Source of the DNA: Acidobacteriota bacterium
GTDB lineage: Bacteria > Acidobacteriota > HRBIN11
Direction of reading: 5' to 3'
NCBI GenBank assembly: GCA_030550225.1
Contig: JAUQPV010000159.1
Span: forward strand, 1-6,231
Length of the DNA stretch: 6,231 nt
This document shows positions 1 through 6,077 of this stretch, piece after piece. The position numbers and the translations under genes were made by a program. The notes beneath the pieces are model-generated. The model saw nothing but the letters and a program-made list of their open reading frames with translations. It had not been told where the DNA came from and made no database searches. Within the stretch, counting starts at the first letter, position 1. Each line of letters starts with the position of its first letter.

Positions 1-528
1 TTCCATGAGACCCTGTGGCAGTGGGCCCACGTCCCCCAGGTCACGGTCGCCGCCGTGGACGGTTACGCTCTGGGAGGTGCCGCTGAGGTCCTCTTGCTGA
101 CGGACTTTGTCGTCGCTTCGGAACGGAGCCAATTCGGATTTCCCGAAATACGGCTGGCCTTCTTTCCGCCGGTGGCCCTGGCTTTTTTACCGGAGTGGGT
201 CGGCTATCATCGGGCGGCCTCGATGATCCTGCGGGGCGAGGCCGTTCCGGCGGCGGCGTGGGCCCAGTGGGGCCTGGTCGAGCGGGTCATCCCGGCGGAG
301 GGCCTGACACAGGCCGTAGCCGACCTCCTTGGGGAACTTCGGCGTCACAGTCGGGCGGCCCTGCGTCTGACCCGACGTTGGTTGAAGCGCCGATCCATCG
401 AGGCCGGATGGACTCACCTGCGGGCGATCGAGCAGGCCTTTATCGAGGACTTACTGCGGCTGGCCGATGCGGCCGAGGGCGTGCGGGCCTTCCAGGAAAA
501 GCGGCCGCCCCAGTGGACCCACCGGTGA
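1..528 (+). CDS. Enoyl-CoA hydratase/isomerase (crotonase) family protein, C-terminal part
   Basis: The reading frame is open from base 1 to the TGA at 526-528, giving 175 visible residues; the N-terminus lies outside the window. Crotonases hydrate or isomerise acyl-CoA thioesters in the cytoplasm. The family core is visible: VAAVDGYALGG supplies the oxyanion-hole glycines, and glutamates at visible residues 29 (GGAAEV) and 49 (FGFPEI) are 20 residues apart, as are the two catalytic glutamates Glu144/Glu164 of classical enoyl-CoA hydratase. The stretch RLAFFPPVA, in place of the usual glycine-rich segment, and the C-terminal EGVRAFQEKRPPQW recall cyclohexa-1,5-dienecarbonyl-CoA hydratases of anaerobic aromatic degradation. 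That subfamily is an inference from memory; a generic fatty-acid enoyl-CoA hydratase is the alternative. The gene converges on the minus-strand nitrogen operon and is probably unrelated to it. Confidence 0.9.
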   Translation, partial: FHETLWQWAHVPQVTVAAVDGYALGGAAEVLLLTDFVVASERSQFGFPEIRLAFFPPVALAFLPEWVGYHRAASMILRGEAVPAAAWAQWGLVERVIPAEGLTQAVADLLGELRRHSRAALRLTRRWLKRRSIEAGWTHLRAIEQAFIEDLLRLADAAEGVRAFQEKRPPQWTHR

Positions 529-554
529 GTTTCCGTCCCCCCTTAAGAGCAGTC

Positions 555-648
555 TCCAAAATTCCCTCCTCCCGCAGGAGAAGGGCCAGGCATGAGGGCC
601 CTCACCCGACCCTCTCCCACGGGGAGAGGGCTTCTGAGAGGGTTTGGA
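555..648. repeat. 94-bp imperfect palindrome (REP/MITE-like) between convergent genes
   Basis: The element is centred on a perfect 12-bp palindrome, TGAGGGCCCTCA, at 593-604. Its right half carries a perfect 9-bp stem (CCCTCTCCC 610-618 with GGGAGAGGG 622-630, loop ACG). Its left half carries CTCCT 566-570 with AGGAG 576-580. The outer ends are also inverted: TCCAAA-att-CCCT at 555-567 against AGGGTTTGGA at 639-648. Motifs of the CCCTCACCC...CCCTCTCCC...GGGAGAGGG type are dispersed, high-copy extragenic elements in many bacterial genomes. No T-tract follows the stems, so intrinsic termination is not obvious, but the folded RNA could protect or end transcripts of both converging genes. It fills most of the 122-base gap between the two stop codons. 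Confidence 0.7.
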
Positions 649-650
649 AA

Positions 651-1841
651 TCACTCAGCCGGGACGTCGGCGGATTGTCGGGGGGCCTGAGCCACGTCGT
701 CCCCTTCGGTCTGCCAGAGGCCCTCGGCGATCAGCACGGCCTCGCAGACCTGGCGGAGGGGAATCCGTCTCTGCATCGCCGTCTGTTGGAGCCACCGGTG
801 GGCGTCCGCCTCGCTCATGCCCCGGCGCTCGATGAGGACCCACTTGGCCCGCTCGAGGACCTTGCGGACCTCGAGGGCTTCCCGGGCCCGACGGACTTCG
901 GCCTCCAGGACGATGGTCCGCAAGAAAGCCGCCACGTGGGTCGAGAGGTCGCCCAGGAGGCTCAGGGTCGAATCGTCGAGGCCCCCGTCGGCGTAAGCGA
1001 GGATGGCGCCGACCCACTGGCGGCCGAACCGCAGGGGCACGACGCCCACGGAGTCTTCGTACACGAAGGGGCCCTGAGACCGGAGCAGGCGGTCAAACAG
1101 CGGGTGGGAGGCCCGAATCCGCATGCCCCGGGGGCCCTGGAATCGCTGTTTCTCCGGGTCGTAGACGAGGACCCGGCACGTGGGGACCCCCAGGATGTCT
1201 TCCAACATCTGGCCGATGAAGGTCAGGGCCTCGTCGACGACGCCCCGGTGGTTATCGACGACCCGGGCAAGCCGGAACAGGGCCTCCAGGTGCTTGGCCC
1301 GTTGTTTGGCCTCGACGTACATCCGGGCGTTCTCGATGGCCCGGGCGACCATATTGGCCAGGGCCAGCAGGAGCTCGGTCTCCTCCCGGGAGTGCTCGTG
1401 GGGCTGGGCGTGCTGGATGTTCATAACCCCCAAGAGCTGGCCGTTGGAGGCCACGAGGGGTGCCGAGAAGAAGGCTTCGTAGCGGTCCTCCGGCAGGCTG
1501 TGGAAGAACTTGAAGCGTTCGTCTTCGTACGCCCGGGCCGGGATGGCCACGACGCTCTGCCGCTCGGCGACCCAACCCGTGATGCCCTCGCCGAGCTTCA
1601 TCTTGATGCGGCCGATGTGACGGGGGTGGGGGGAACTCGCCCCATACAGGACGAGCTCCCGGGACGCCGAGTCCATCACGTAAATCAGACAGGAGTCGGC
1701 CCCCGTCAGGCGGGCCACAGCCGCGGCAATGGCGTTCAGCAGGGGCTTGAGCTCCAAGCCGGCCCCGAAGACCTTGATGATCTCCCCTAAGACCTCGAGG
1801 CGGTCCGAGGGCATGGGACCGTTCCCTCCGTCATCGGTCAT
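651..1841 (-). CDS. GAF-ANTAR domain transcription antitermination regulator
   Basis: This 396-aa protein has a canonical GAF sensor domain at about residues 30-172 (LGEGITGWVAER at 83-94; APLVASNGQLLGVMNI at 127-142). A second, weaker GAF-like region spans about 185-310 and leads into a helical linker. A C-terminal ANTAR domain follows at about 318-373 (RKVLERAKWVLIERRGMSEA, then ALQQ-type helices ending PLRQVCEAVL). ANTAR domains bind paired RNA hairpins and block transcription terminators (AmiR, NasR and EutV families), often for nitrogen-related genes. There is no receiver domain, so the input is probably a ligand or redox signal at a GAF domain. The ATG (1841-1839) overlaps the glnA TGA as ATGA and has no SD of its own, implying translational coupling. 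An internal ATG at 1814 (Met10) has GGAGGG at 1824-1829 and is an alternative start. Confidence 0.93.
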   Translation of the reverse strand: MTDDGGNGPMPSDRLEVLGEIIKVFGAGLELKPLLNAIAAAVARLTGADSCLIYVMDSASRELVLYGASSPHPRHIGRIKMKLGEGITGWVAERQSVVAIPARAYEDERFKFFHSLPEDRYEAFFSAPLVASNGQLLGVMNIQHAQPHEHSREETELLLALANMVARAIENARMYVEAKQRAKHLEALFRLARVVDNHRGVVDEALTFIGQMLEDILGVPTCRVLVYDPEKQRFQGPRGMRIRASHPLFDRLLRSQGPFVYEDSVGVVPLRFGRQWVGAILAYADGGLDDSTLSLLGDLSTHVAAFLRTIVLEAEVRRAREALEVRKVLERAKWVLIERRGMSEADAHRWLQQTAMQRRIPLRQVCEAVLIAEGLWQTEGDDVAQAPRQSADVPAE

Positions 1842-3316
1842 GCATCATAGTATAGGTAAAATTCATAGGGATGGGGACGGAGTCGGATGGCGTCGACTTC
1901 CCGCTTCCGCTTTAGCTCGATCCAGGTCTCGATGACGTCGGGGGTGAACACGCCGCCTTCCAGCAAGAAGGCGTGATCTTCCTCGAGGGCTCGGAGGGCT
2001 TCTTCCAGGGACCCCGGAACTTGCTTGATCTTGCGCGCCTCCTCCGGCGGTAGCTCGTAGATGTCCACGTCCAGGGGGTCGCCCGGGTCGATACGGTTAC
2101 GGATCCCATCGAGGCCAGCCATTAGCATCGCCGCAAAGGCGATGTAGGGGTTCGCCGTCGGGTCGGGGCACCGGTACTCGAGGCGCTTGGCCTTCGGCGA
2201 CGTGGAGATCATGGGGATCCGAATGGCCGCACTGCGGTTCCGCTGGGAGTACACCAGGTTGACAGGTGCCTCGTAGCCGGGGACCAGACGCCGATACGAG
2301 TTGGTCGTCGGGGCGCAAAAGGCCATCAGGGCTGGCGTGTGCTTGATCAGGCCGCCGATGTAGTACAGCCCCAGTTGGGAGAAATGGGCATATCCCCGTT
2401 CGTCATAAAACAGGTTCCGACCACCCTTCCACAGACTCTGGTGCGTGTGCATCCCGGAGCCGTTGTCGCCAAAGAGGGGCTTGGGCATGAACGTCGCCGT
2501 GCGGCCATAGGCCCGGGCCACGTTTTTCACGATGTACTTGTACATCAGGACCTGGTCGGCCATCCGGGTCAGGGACTGAAAGCGCATGTCAATCTCGCAT
2601 TGACCCGCCGTAGCGACTTCGTGGTGATGCATCTCGACCTCGATGCCGGCCTGGATCAGCCGCAGGACGATCTCGGAACGGATGTCTTGGAGGGTATCGA
2701 CCGGCGGGACGGGAAAGTAGCCTTCCTTCCAGCGGGGTCGGTGGCCCAAGTTAGGACGTCCCTGGTCCCGGCCGCTGTTCCAGATGCCTTCCTCGGCGTC
2801 GATGAAGTAGTAACAGCTGTAGGCGTTCTGGTCGTAGCGGACGCTGTCGAAGATGAAGAACTCCAATTCCGGGCCCCAGTAGCTCACGTCGGCGATGCCC
2901 GTCCGGATGAGGTACTGCTCCGCTTTCTTGGCGATGTACCGCGGGTCCCGGCTGTAAGGCTGATGGGTGACGGGGTCATAGACGTCGCAGATGAGGCTCA
3001 ACGTGGGGACCTCACAGATAGGGTCCACGACGGCCGTCGTCGGGTCGGGGATGAGGATCATGTCGCTTTCGTGGATGTGCTGGAAGCCTCGGATGCTGGA
3101 ACCGTCGAACCCGATGCCCTCCTCGAAGACGTCTTCCGTCAGCTCTTGAACGGGGATGCTGGCATGCTGCCAAGTCCCCAGGAGGTCCACGAACTTGAGG
3201 TCGACGATGGCCACGCCCTGTTCCCGGGCGAAGGCGATGACCTCCCGGGGTTTCGTCAGGGTTTGCACCGTCGACTTTACGGTACGGGCACTCTCCCGCA
3301 GTTCCCGCGTGATCAT
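1838..3316 (-). CDS. glnA: Type I-beta glutamine synthetase
   Basis: This 492-aa enzyme condenses glutamate and ammonia to glutamine using ATP, and is expected to be a cytoplasmic dodecamer. GSI signatures are clear: GFDGSSIRGF (69-78), GPELEFF with metal-ligand glutamates 150 and 152, HHHEVATAGQ (230-239) with Glu233 and Glu241, NGSGMHTHQS (285-294) with His290, the ATP-site block TTNSYRRLVPGYEAP (337-351), and RNRSAAIRIP. The segment IWNSGRDQG...GHRPRWKEGYFPVPPVD matches the insertion that marks the beta class. IYELPPEEA places Tyr420 at the adenylylation tyrosine of E. coli GlnA. It is about 23 residues longer than E. coli GlnA, mostly at the N-terminus. The start is secure: AAAGGAGG lies 6 bases upstream. 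It overlaps the flotillin stop and the GAF-ANTAR start, both as ATGA. Confidence 0.98.
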   Translation of the reverse strand: MITRELRESARTVKSTVQTLTKPREVIAFAREQGVAIVDLKFVDLLGTWQHASIPVQELTEDVFEEGIGFDGSSIRGFQHIHESDMILIPDPTTAVVDPICEVPTLSLICDVYDPVTHQPYSRDPRYIAKKAEQYLIRTGIADVSYWGPELEFFIFDSVRYDQNAYSCYYFIDAEEGIWNSGRDQGRPNLGHRPRWKEGYFPVPPVDTLQDIRSEIVLRLIQAGIEVEMHHHEVATAGQCEIDMRFQSLTRMADQVLMYKYIVKNVARAYGRTATFMPKPLFGDNGSGMHTHQSLWKGGRNLFYDERGYAHFSQLGLYYIGGLIKHTPALMAFCAPTTNSYRRLVPGYEAPVNLVYSQRNRSAAIRIPMISTSPKAKRLEYRCPDPTANPYIAFAAMLMAGLDGIRNRIDPGDPLDVDIYELPPEEARKIKQVPGSLEEALRALEEDHAFLLEGGVFTPDVIETWIELKRKREVDAIRLRPHPYEFYLYYDA

Positions 3317-4683
3317 GACACGCCTCCTTTATCGGAGGAAAGCCCGGGCGTCGAACCGACCGGGGCCCGCCCCATCAGGGACGGGATTTGCTCGATCAGC
3401 TGTTGGAGCTTCATGCCCGTCAGGGTCTCGATGACCGTCGGAAGCTGGGCGATGACCCGGGTGACGTCGGCCGTGATGCGACTGGCGCCGGCCCCGTCGC
3501 CGTTGCCGCCGACCAGGACGATCTTGTCGACCTTGGCCAAGGGCTCGGCGATGGCGCTCGCCAGGCGGGGCAGGACCTCGACGAACATTTGCGTGACGGC
3601 CGCCTCGTTATACTCCCGCCAGGCGCCGGCCTTCTTGTGCATCGCCTCGGCCTCGGCGATACCCTTGGCCCGTAAGGCCTCGGCCTCGGCGTGGCCCGTC
3701 GCCCGAATCTGCTCGGCCCGGCCCTCGGCCTCCGCCTCCAGGCGGTACCGCTCGGCCTCCGCCAAGGCGATAATCCGCTTCTTCTCGGCCTCAGCCGGGA
3801 GCTCGACCGTCGCCGTCAGTTCCTTGGCCTTGCGCATGATCTCCTTGGCCTCGACCTCCGCCAGGAGCTCCTTCTCGACCAACTGGACGGCCACCTCCTC
3901 CCGCTTGACGGCTTGGGCGACCCGATGCCGGTGGAGTTCATAAGCCAGGTCGGCCTCGGCCCGCTGGGCCTCGACTTCCCGTCGCGCCGCCTCGACGGCC
4001 TTGTCGGCCTCCAGGCGGGCGATGCGAGCGACTCGGTCGGCCTCGGCCTCGGCGATGGCCGCCAACTGCTTGACCTGGGCGACCCGAGGCCGTCCGAGGG
4101 CCTCCAGGTACCCATGCTCGTCGGCGATGTGCCGGATCGTTAGGGAGATGACGTCCAGGCCCATCTGGGCAAGGTCCTGGCGGGCCGCCTCTTTCACCCG
4201 TTGGGCCAGCTCGGCCCGCCGCAGGTACACGTCCTCGACGTCCATCGTCCCCAGGACAGCCCGCAGATGCCCCTCGATGACCTGCAGGGCGACCCGCCGG
4301 ACGTCGTCCTTAGACTTGGACAGAAACTGCTCGGCCGCCACGGCGATGGAGGTCTCGTCGCCCTTGACTTTCACCTGGGCGACGCCGTCGACCATCAGTC
4401 GGACCCCGTGGGCCGTGTAGGCGTCGGCCGTCTGGACCTCCAGGGTCAACAGCTCCAGCGACAGCCGTTGGACCCGCTCGAAGATGGGCCACACGAAGGT
4501 ACCGCCCCGGACGAGTCGGTAGCCGACTGTCCGGACTTGACCATCGGGACCCCGGACCCGCCGTCGGCGGCCGCCGGAGATGATCAAGACCTCGTTCGGA
4601 CCGGCCTTGGTATATCGCCAGGCCCACAGGCCCACCAAGGCCGCCGCCGCAAACACACCTGAGACAACCATCCAGGGTGCCAT
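3313..4683 (-). CDS. Flotillin/SPFH (band 7) family membrane protein
   Basis: This 456-aa protein has an N-terminal hydrophobic anchor (about residues 4-22, VVSGVFAAAALVGLWAW), an SPFH/PHB domain (about 27-200) and a long charged coiled coil (about 201-360) rich in Ala-Glu repeats such as IAEAEA and EAEAEGRAEQIR. The C-terminal flotillin segment runs from about 360 to 435 (KVDKIVLVGG, then GMKLQQLIEQIP). Bacterial flotillins (FloT/FloA type) scaffold membrane microdomains and assemble protein complexes at the inner membrane. Size and domain order match the family. The usual partner NfeD is not seen in the window; the flanking genes are instead a His-rich membrane protein and glnA, joined by an ATGA overlap. 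GGAGGA at 4694-4689, five bases upstream, supports the start. The Ala/Glu codons create many short GGCCTCGGC-type direct repeats between about 3640 and 4060; these reflect protein composition, not a DNA element. Confidence 0.95.
   Translation of the reverse strand: MAPWMVVSGVFAAAALVGLWAWRYTKAGPNEVLIISGGRRRRVRGPDGQVRTVGYRLVRGGTFVWPIFERVQRLSLELLTLEVQTADAYTAHGVRLMVDGVAQVKVKGDETSIAVAAEQFLSKSKDDVRRVALQVIEGHLRAVLGTMDVEDVYLRRAELAQRVKEAARQDLAQMGLDVISLTIRHIADEHGYLEALGRPRVAQVKQLAAIAEAEADRVARIARLEADKAVEAARREVEAQRAEADLAYELHRHRVAQAVKREEVAVQLVEKELLAEVEAKEIMRKAKELTATVELPAEAEKKRIIALAEAERYRLEAEAEGRAEQIRATGHAEAEALRAKGIAEAEAMHKKAGAWREYNEAAVTQMFVEVLPRLASAIAEPLAKVDKIVLVGGNGDGAGASRITADVTRVIAQLPTVIETLTGMKLQQLIEQIPSLMGRAPVGSTPGLSSDKGGVS
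3323..3338 (-). promoter_or_regulatory. Hairpin sequestering the glnA ribosome binding site
   Basis: On the transcript, CCTCC (3338-3334) can pair with GGAGG (3327-3323) around a six-base loop, GATAAA. The GGAGG is the core of the glnA SD (AAAGGAGG, 3330-3323), so the folded form would hide it. The hairpin lies inside the last codons of the flotillin gene, so ribosomes finishing flotillin at 3313 would melt it. This fits translational coupling. The stem is only 5 bp, so its stability is modest. The loop lacks the A1/G4 hexaloop pattern known for ANTAR targets. Confidence 0.5.
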
Positions 4684-4799
4684 CGTGTTCCTCCGACGAA
4701 GGGACGTCGTGATGAGCTGTTATCTTGGGCAGATGGGCAGATAGGCAGGTCGGCAGTGGGCCGATAGGTGCCTCCGCAGACGGGACGCCTGCGAGGCGT
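4684..4799 (-). other. Intergenic spacer upstream of the flotillin gene, with two hairpins
   Basis: This 116-base spacer separates the 396-aa gene from flotillin. Read on the minus strand, it opens with a hairpin directly after the TAA (ACGCCT 4799-4794 with AGGCGT 4790-4785, loop CGC). An outer CGGG/CCCG arm (4807-4804, 4784-4781) may add to it. No T-run follows, so it is a weak terminator candidate at best and may be a stabilising or processing hairpin. A second hairpin, CGACG 4709-4705 with CGTCG 4698-4694 and a six-base loop, abuts the flotillin SD and shares one base with it. I could not identify a convincing -35/-10 pair, so read-through from upstream is the simplest reading. Confidence 0.45.
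4727..4758. repeat. Degenerate 8-bp tandem repeat
   Basis: Four 8-base units run head to tail: GGGCAGAT, GGGCAGAT, AGGCAGGT, CGGCAGTG. The first two are identical and the others keep a GGCAG core. The array sits in the leader before the flotillin gene. It may be a slipped-strand simple repeat; no known function is recognised. Confidence 0.5.
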
Positions 4800-5990
4800 T
4801 TATCCCGGCCCGAGGCTCGCCGAGACCCACCGGAGGTGGTCCGGACTCGTCAGGCGGCCTCGCCGCCAGAGGGTCGTGGCGACTCGACTCCGCAGGGACG
4901 CCAGGTCCGGCGCCGTGTAGAGAGCGTACACCGAGTCGCCCTCCGGACAGGCGGCCACATGCGCCCGATTGTTACGGAATATGGGGATCGTCGTAATCAT
5001 GAGCCGACCCTGCCGGGTCTCGTAATACCGCAGGGCGCTGGTCAGGGACGTCAAGTTTCCGGCGATCTTCTGCCAGAGTGATTCCGGCAGACCCGTCAGG
5101 ACCAGGCCGTCGGGGGCTTGTAAGGCGGACTCCACGTGTTCTACCAGCGCCACCCACGCGTCCTCACTGGCCCGAGCCACCGTCAGGTCCTGGCCGCCGA
5201 CCGTCGCCCGGAGCACGCTACCTTCCATATAGACGGGGACACGCAGGCGTTCATCCGCCACGGCCCGAAGGACCCCGACCGGGGCCGCCCACCGGAGTTC
5301 GGCCGTCAACCGCAGGACCTCCAGGTCTTCCATCGAAACACCCAGATAATCGGCCAGCCGAAGCCACAGCGTGCCCAGGTCTTCGGCCTCCAGGATCGGT
5401 CCCTCGGGGTCCAGGATCCGCCAGGTCCGTCCCCAGGGGTACACGGGCCACACGACGGCCGGGCCCGACCGCGTCCGAAAGGCAAATCGCGGGAGTCGTC
5501 CGCCGTGAGCGACCTCTGCCAGCGTGTCAAGGACCATTTCCGGCAGGTCCGTCAACCGATAGGACGTCAGTCGAAACCCGAACAGTTCCACGTAGAAGCG
5601 CTCGCAGAGGAGCCCCCCGTCTCGATGAAGCTCACAGTAGACCGGCAGGGCAAAAGCGAATCCGTCGAACGTCCCCCGGACGACGTACCGGGGATCGCCA
5701 TTCCCCCGATGACCGGTCACGGACTCAAGGAAGGCGCCGGTCCGGGCATCGTCCGTAGGCCGAACCCTCGGCCGCCGGGACGGCGCCGACGTCCGCGCCG
5801 GGGCGAGGACCTCATGAACGGTCTCATGAGCGTGGCTGGAGGGCGTAGCACCCGTAGGGTGCCCGTGGGGGTGGATGTGAATGTGGTGGATCTTGTCCAA
5901 GACGTCTTTTCGCAGACGGCTCGGCAAGACCGCCCACAGGACCAGAAAAAACCCGAAAGCGGCAATGCCCCACCAGACTTCAGCAGGCAT
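4800..5990 (-). CDS. Uncharacterised membrane-anchored protein with N-terminal His cluster
   Basis: I do not recognise this 396-aa protein as a named family. A single hydrophobic segment (about residues 5-22, VWWGIAAFGFFLVLWAVL) is followed by a basic stretch and then nine histidines between residues 35 and 59 (HHIHIHPHGH at 35-44, HAHETVH at 53-59). This is a plausible metal-binding linker just past the membrane. A Pro/Arg-rich linker (about 62-80) leads to a globular region. There PVY or PIF recurs at residues 116, 182, 252 and 336, each followed by a predicted strand-rich stretch and a helix, suggesting degenerate repeats. GGAGG at 6002-5998, seven bases from the ATG, supports the start; it ends with TAA. 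It lies between amtB and flotillin, so a role beside the transporter or in the flotillin assembly is likely but unproven. It does not resemble GlnK or, by eye, NfeD. Confidence 0.85.
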   Translation of the reverse strand: MPAEVWWGIAAFGFFLVLWAVLPSRLRKDVLDKIHHIHIHPHGHPTGATPSSHAHETVHEVLAPARTSAPSRRPRVRPTDDARTGAFLESVTGHRGNGDPRYVVRGTFDGFAFALPVYCELHRDGGLLCERFYVELFGFRLTSYRLTDLPEMVLDTLAEVAHGGRLPRFAFRTRSGPAVVWPVYPWGRTWRILDPEGPILEAEDLGTLWLRLADYLGVSMEDLEVLRLTAELRWAAPVGVLRAVADERLRVPVYMEGSVLRATVGGQDLTVARASEDAWVALVEHVESALQAPDGLVLTGLPESLWQKIAGNLTSLTSALRYYETRQGRLMITTIPIFRNNRAHVAACPEGDSVYALYTAPDLASLRSRVATTLWRRGRLTSPDHLRWVSASLGPG

Positions 5991-6010
5991 GGTCTCTCCT
6001 CCAATGGGTA

Positions 6011-6054
6011 TCGGCGTCGGGCGCCGAATGTCGGGGACGACCGACCGCCCCGAC
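6011..6054 (-). promoter_or_regulatory. Two tandem hairpins between amtB and the 396-aa gene
   Basis: Read on the minus strand, GTCGGGG (6054-6048) pairs perfectly with CCCCGAC (6036-6030) across an 11-base loop. Two bases on, TCGGCG (6027-6022) pairs with CGCCGA (6016-6011) across a five-base loop. Neither is followed by a T-tract, so they are not standard terminators. They lie just upstream of the SD of the next gene and could set relative expression, stabilise the mRNA end, or serve as a protein-binding leader. The loops do not fit the ANTAR hexaloop consensus. Confidence 0.45.
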
Positions 6055-6077
6055 TCCCCGGTCCCGACACCCGAATT

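Noticed and set aside
195..1790. Long open frame (531 codons) on the plus strand opposite the regulator gene
   Set aside because: It runs antisense to a clear GAF-ANTAR gene and through the crotonase gene in another frame. Its product is low-complexity Gly/Pro/Asp/Leu-rich with no recognisable domain. High GC content makes such shadow frames common.
2339..3943. Long open frame (534 codons) on the plus strand opposite glnA and flotillin
   Set aside because: It spans two well-supported minus-strand genes, and its translation shows no domain and abrupt composition changes. It is best explained as a GC-driven shadow.
3640..4060. Direct-repeat array or CRISPR-like pattern of GGCCTCGGC units
   Set aside because: The units are irregular and in frame with Ala/Glu heptads of the flotillin coiled coil, so they reflect coding composition.
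4684..4799. Sigma-70 or sigma-54 promoter before the flotillin gene
   Set aside because: A GATAAC-like hexamer is present on the minus strand, but no acceptable -35 partner and no GG/GC-type sigma-54 pair were seen.
4785..4807. Rho-independent terminator after the 396-aa gene
   Set aside because: The stem is short and is followed on the minus strand by a GC-rich sequence, not a T-tract.
3313..6077. ANTAR RNA target (two hexaloop hairpins with A at loop position 1 and G at 4)
   Set aside because: The hairpins found near 6011-6054, 4694-4709 and 3323-3338 have loops of the wrong size or sequence. A true target may lie upstream of amtB, outside the window.
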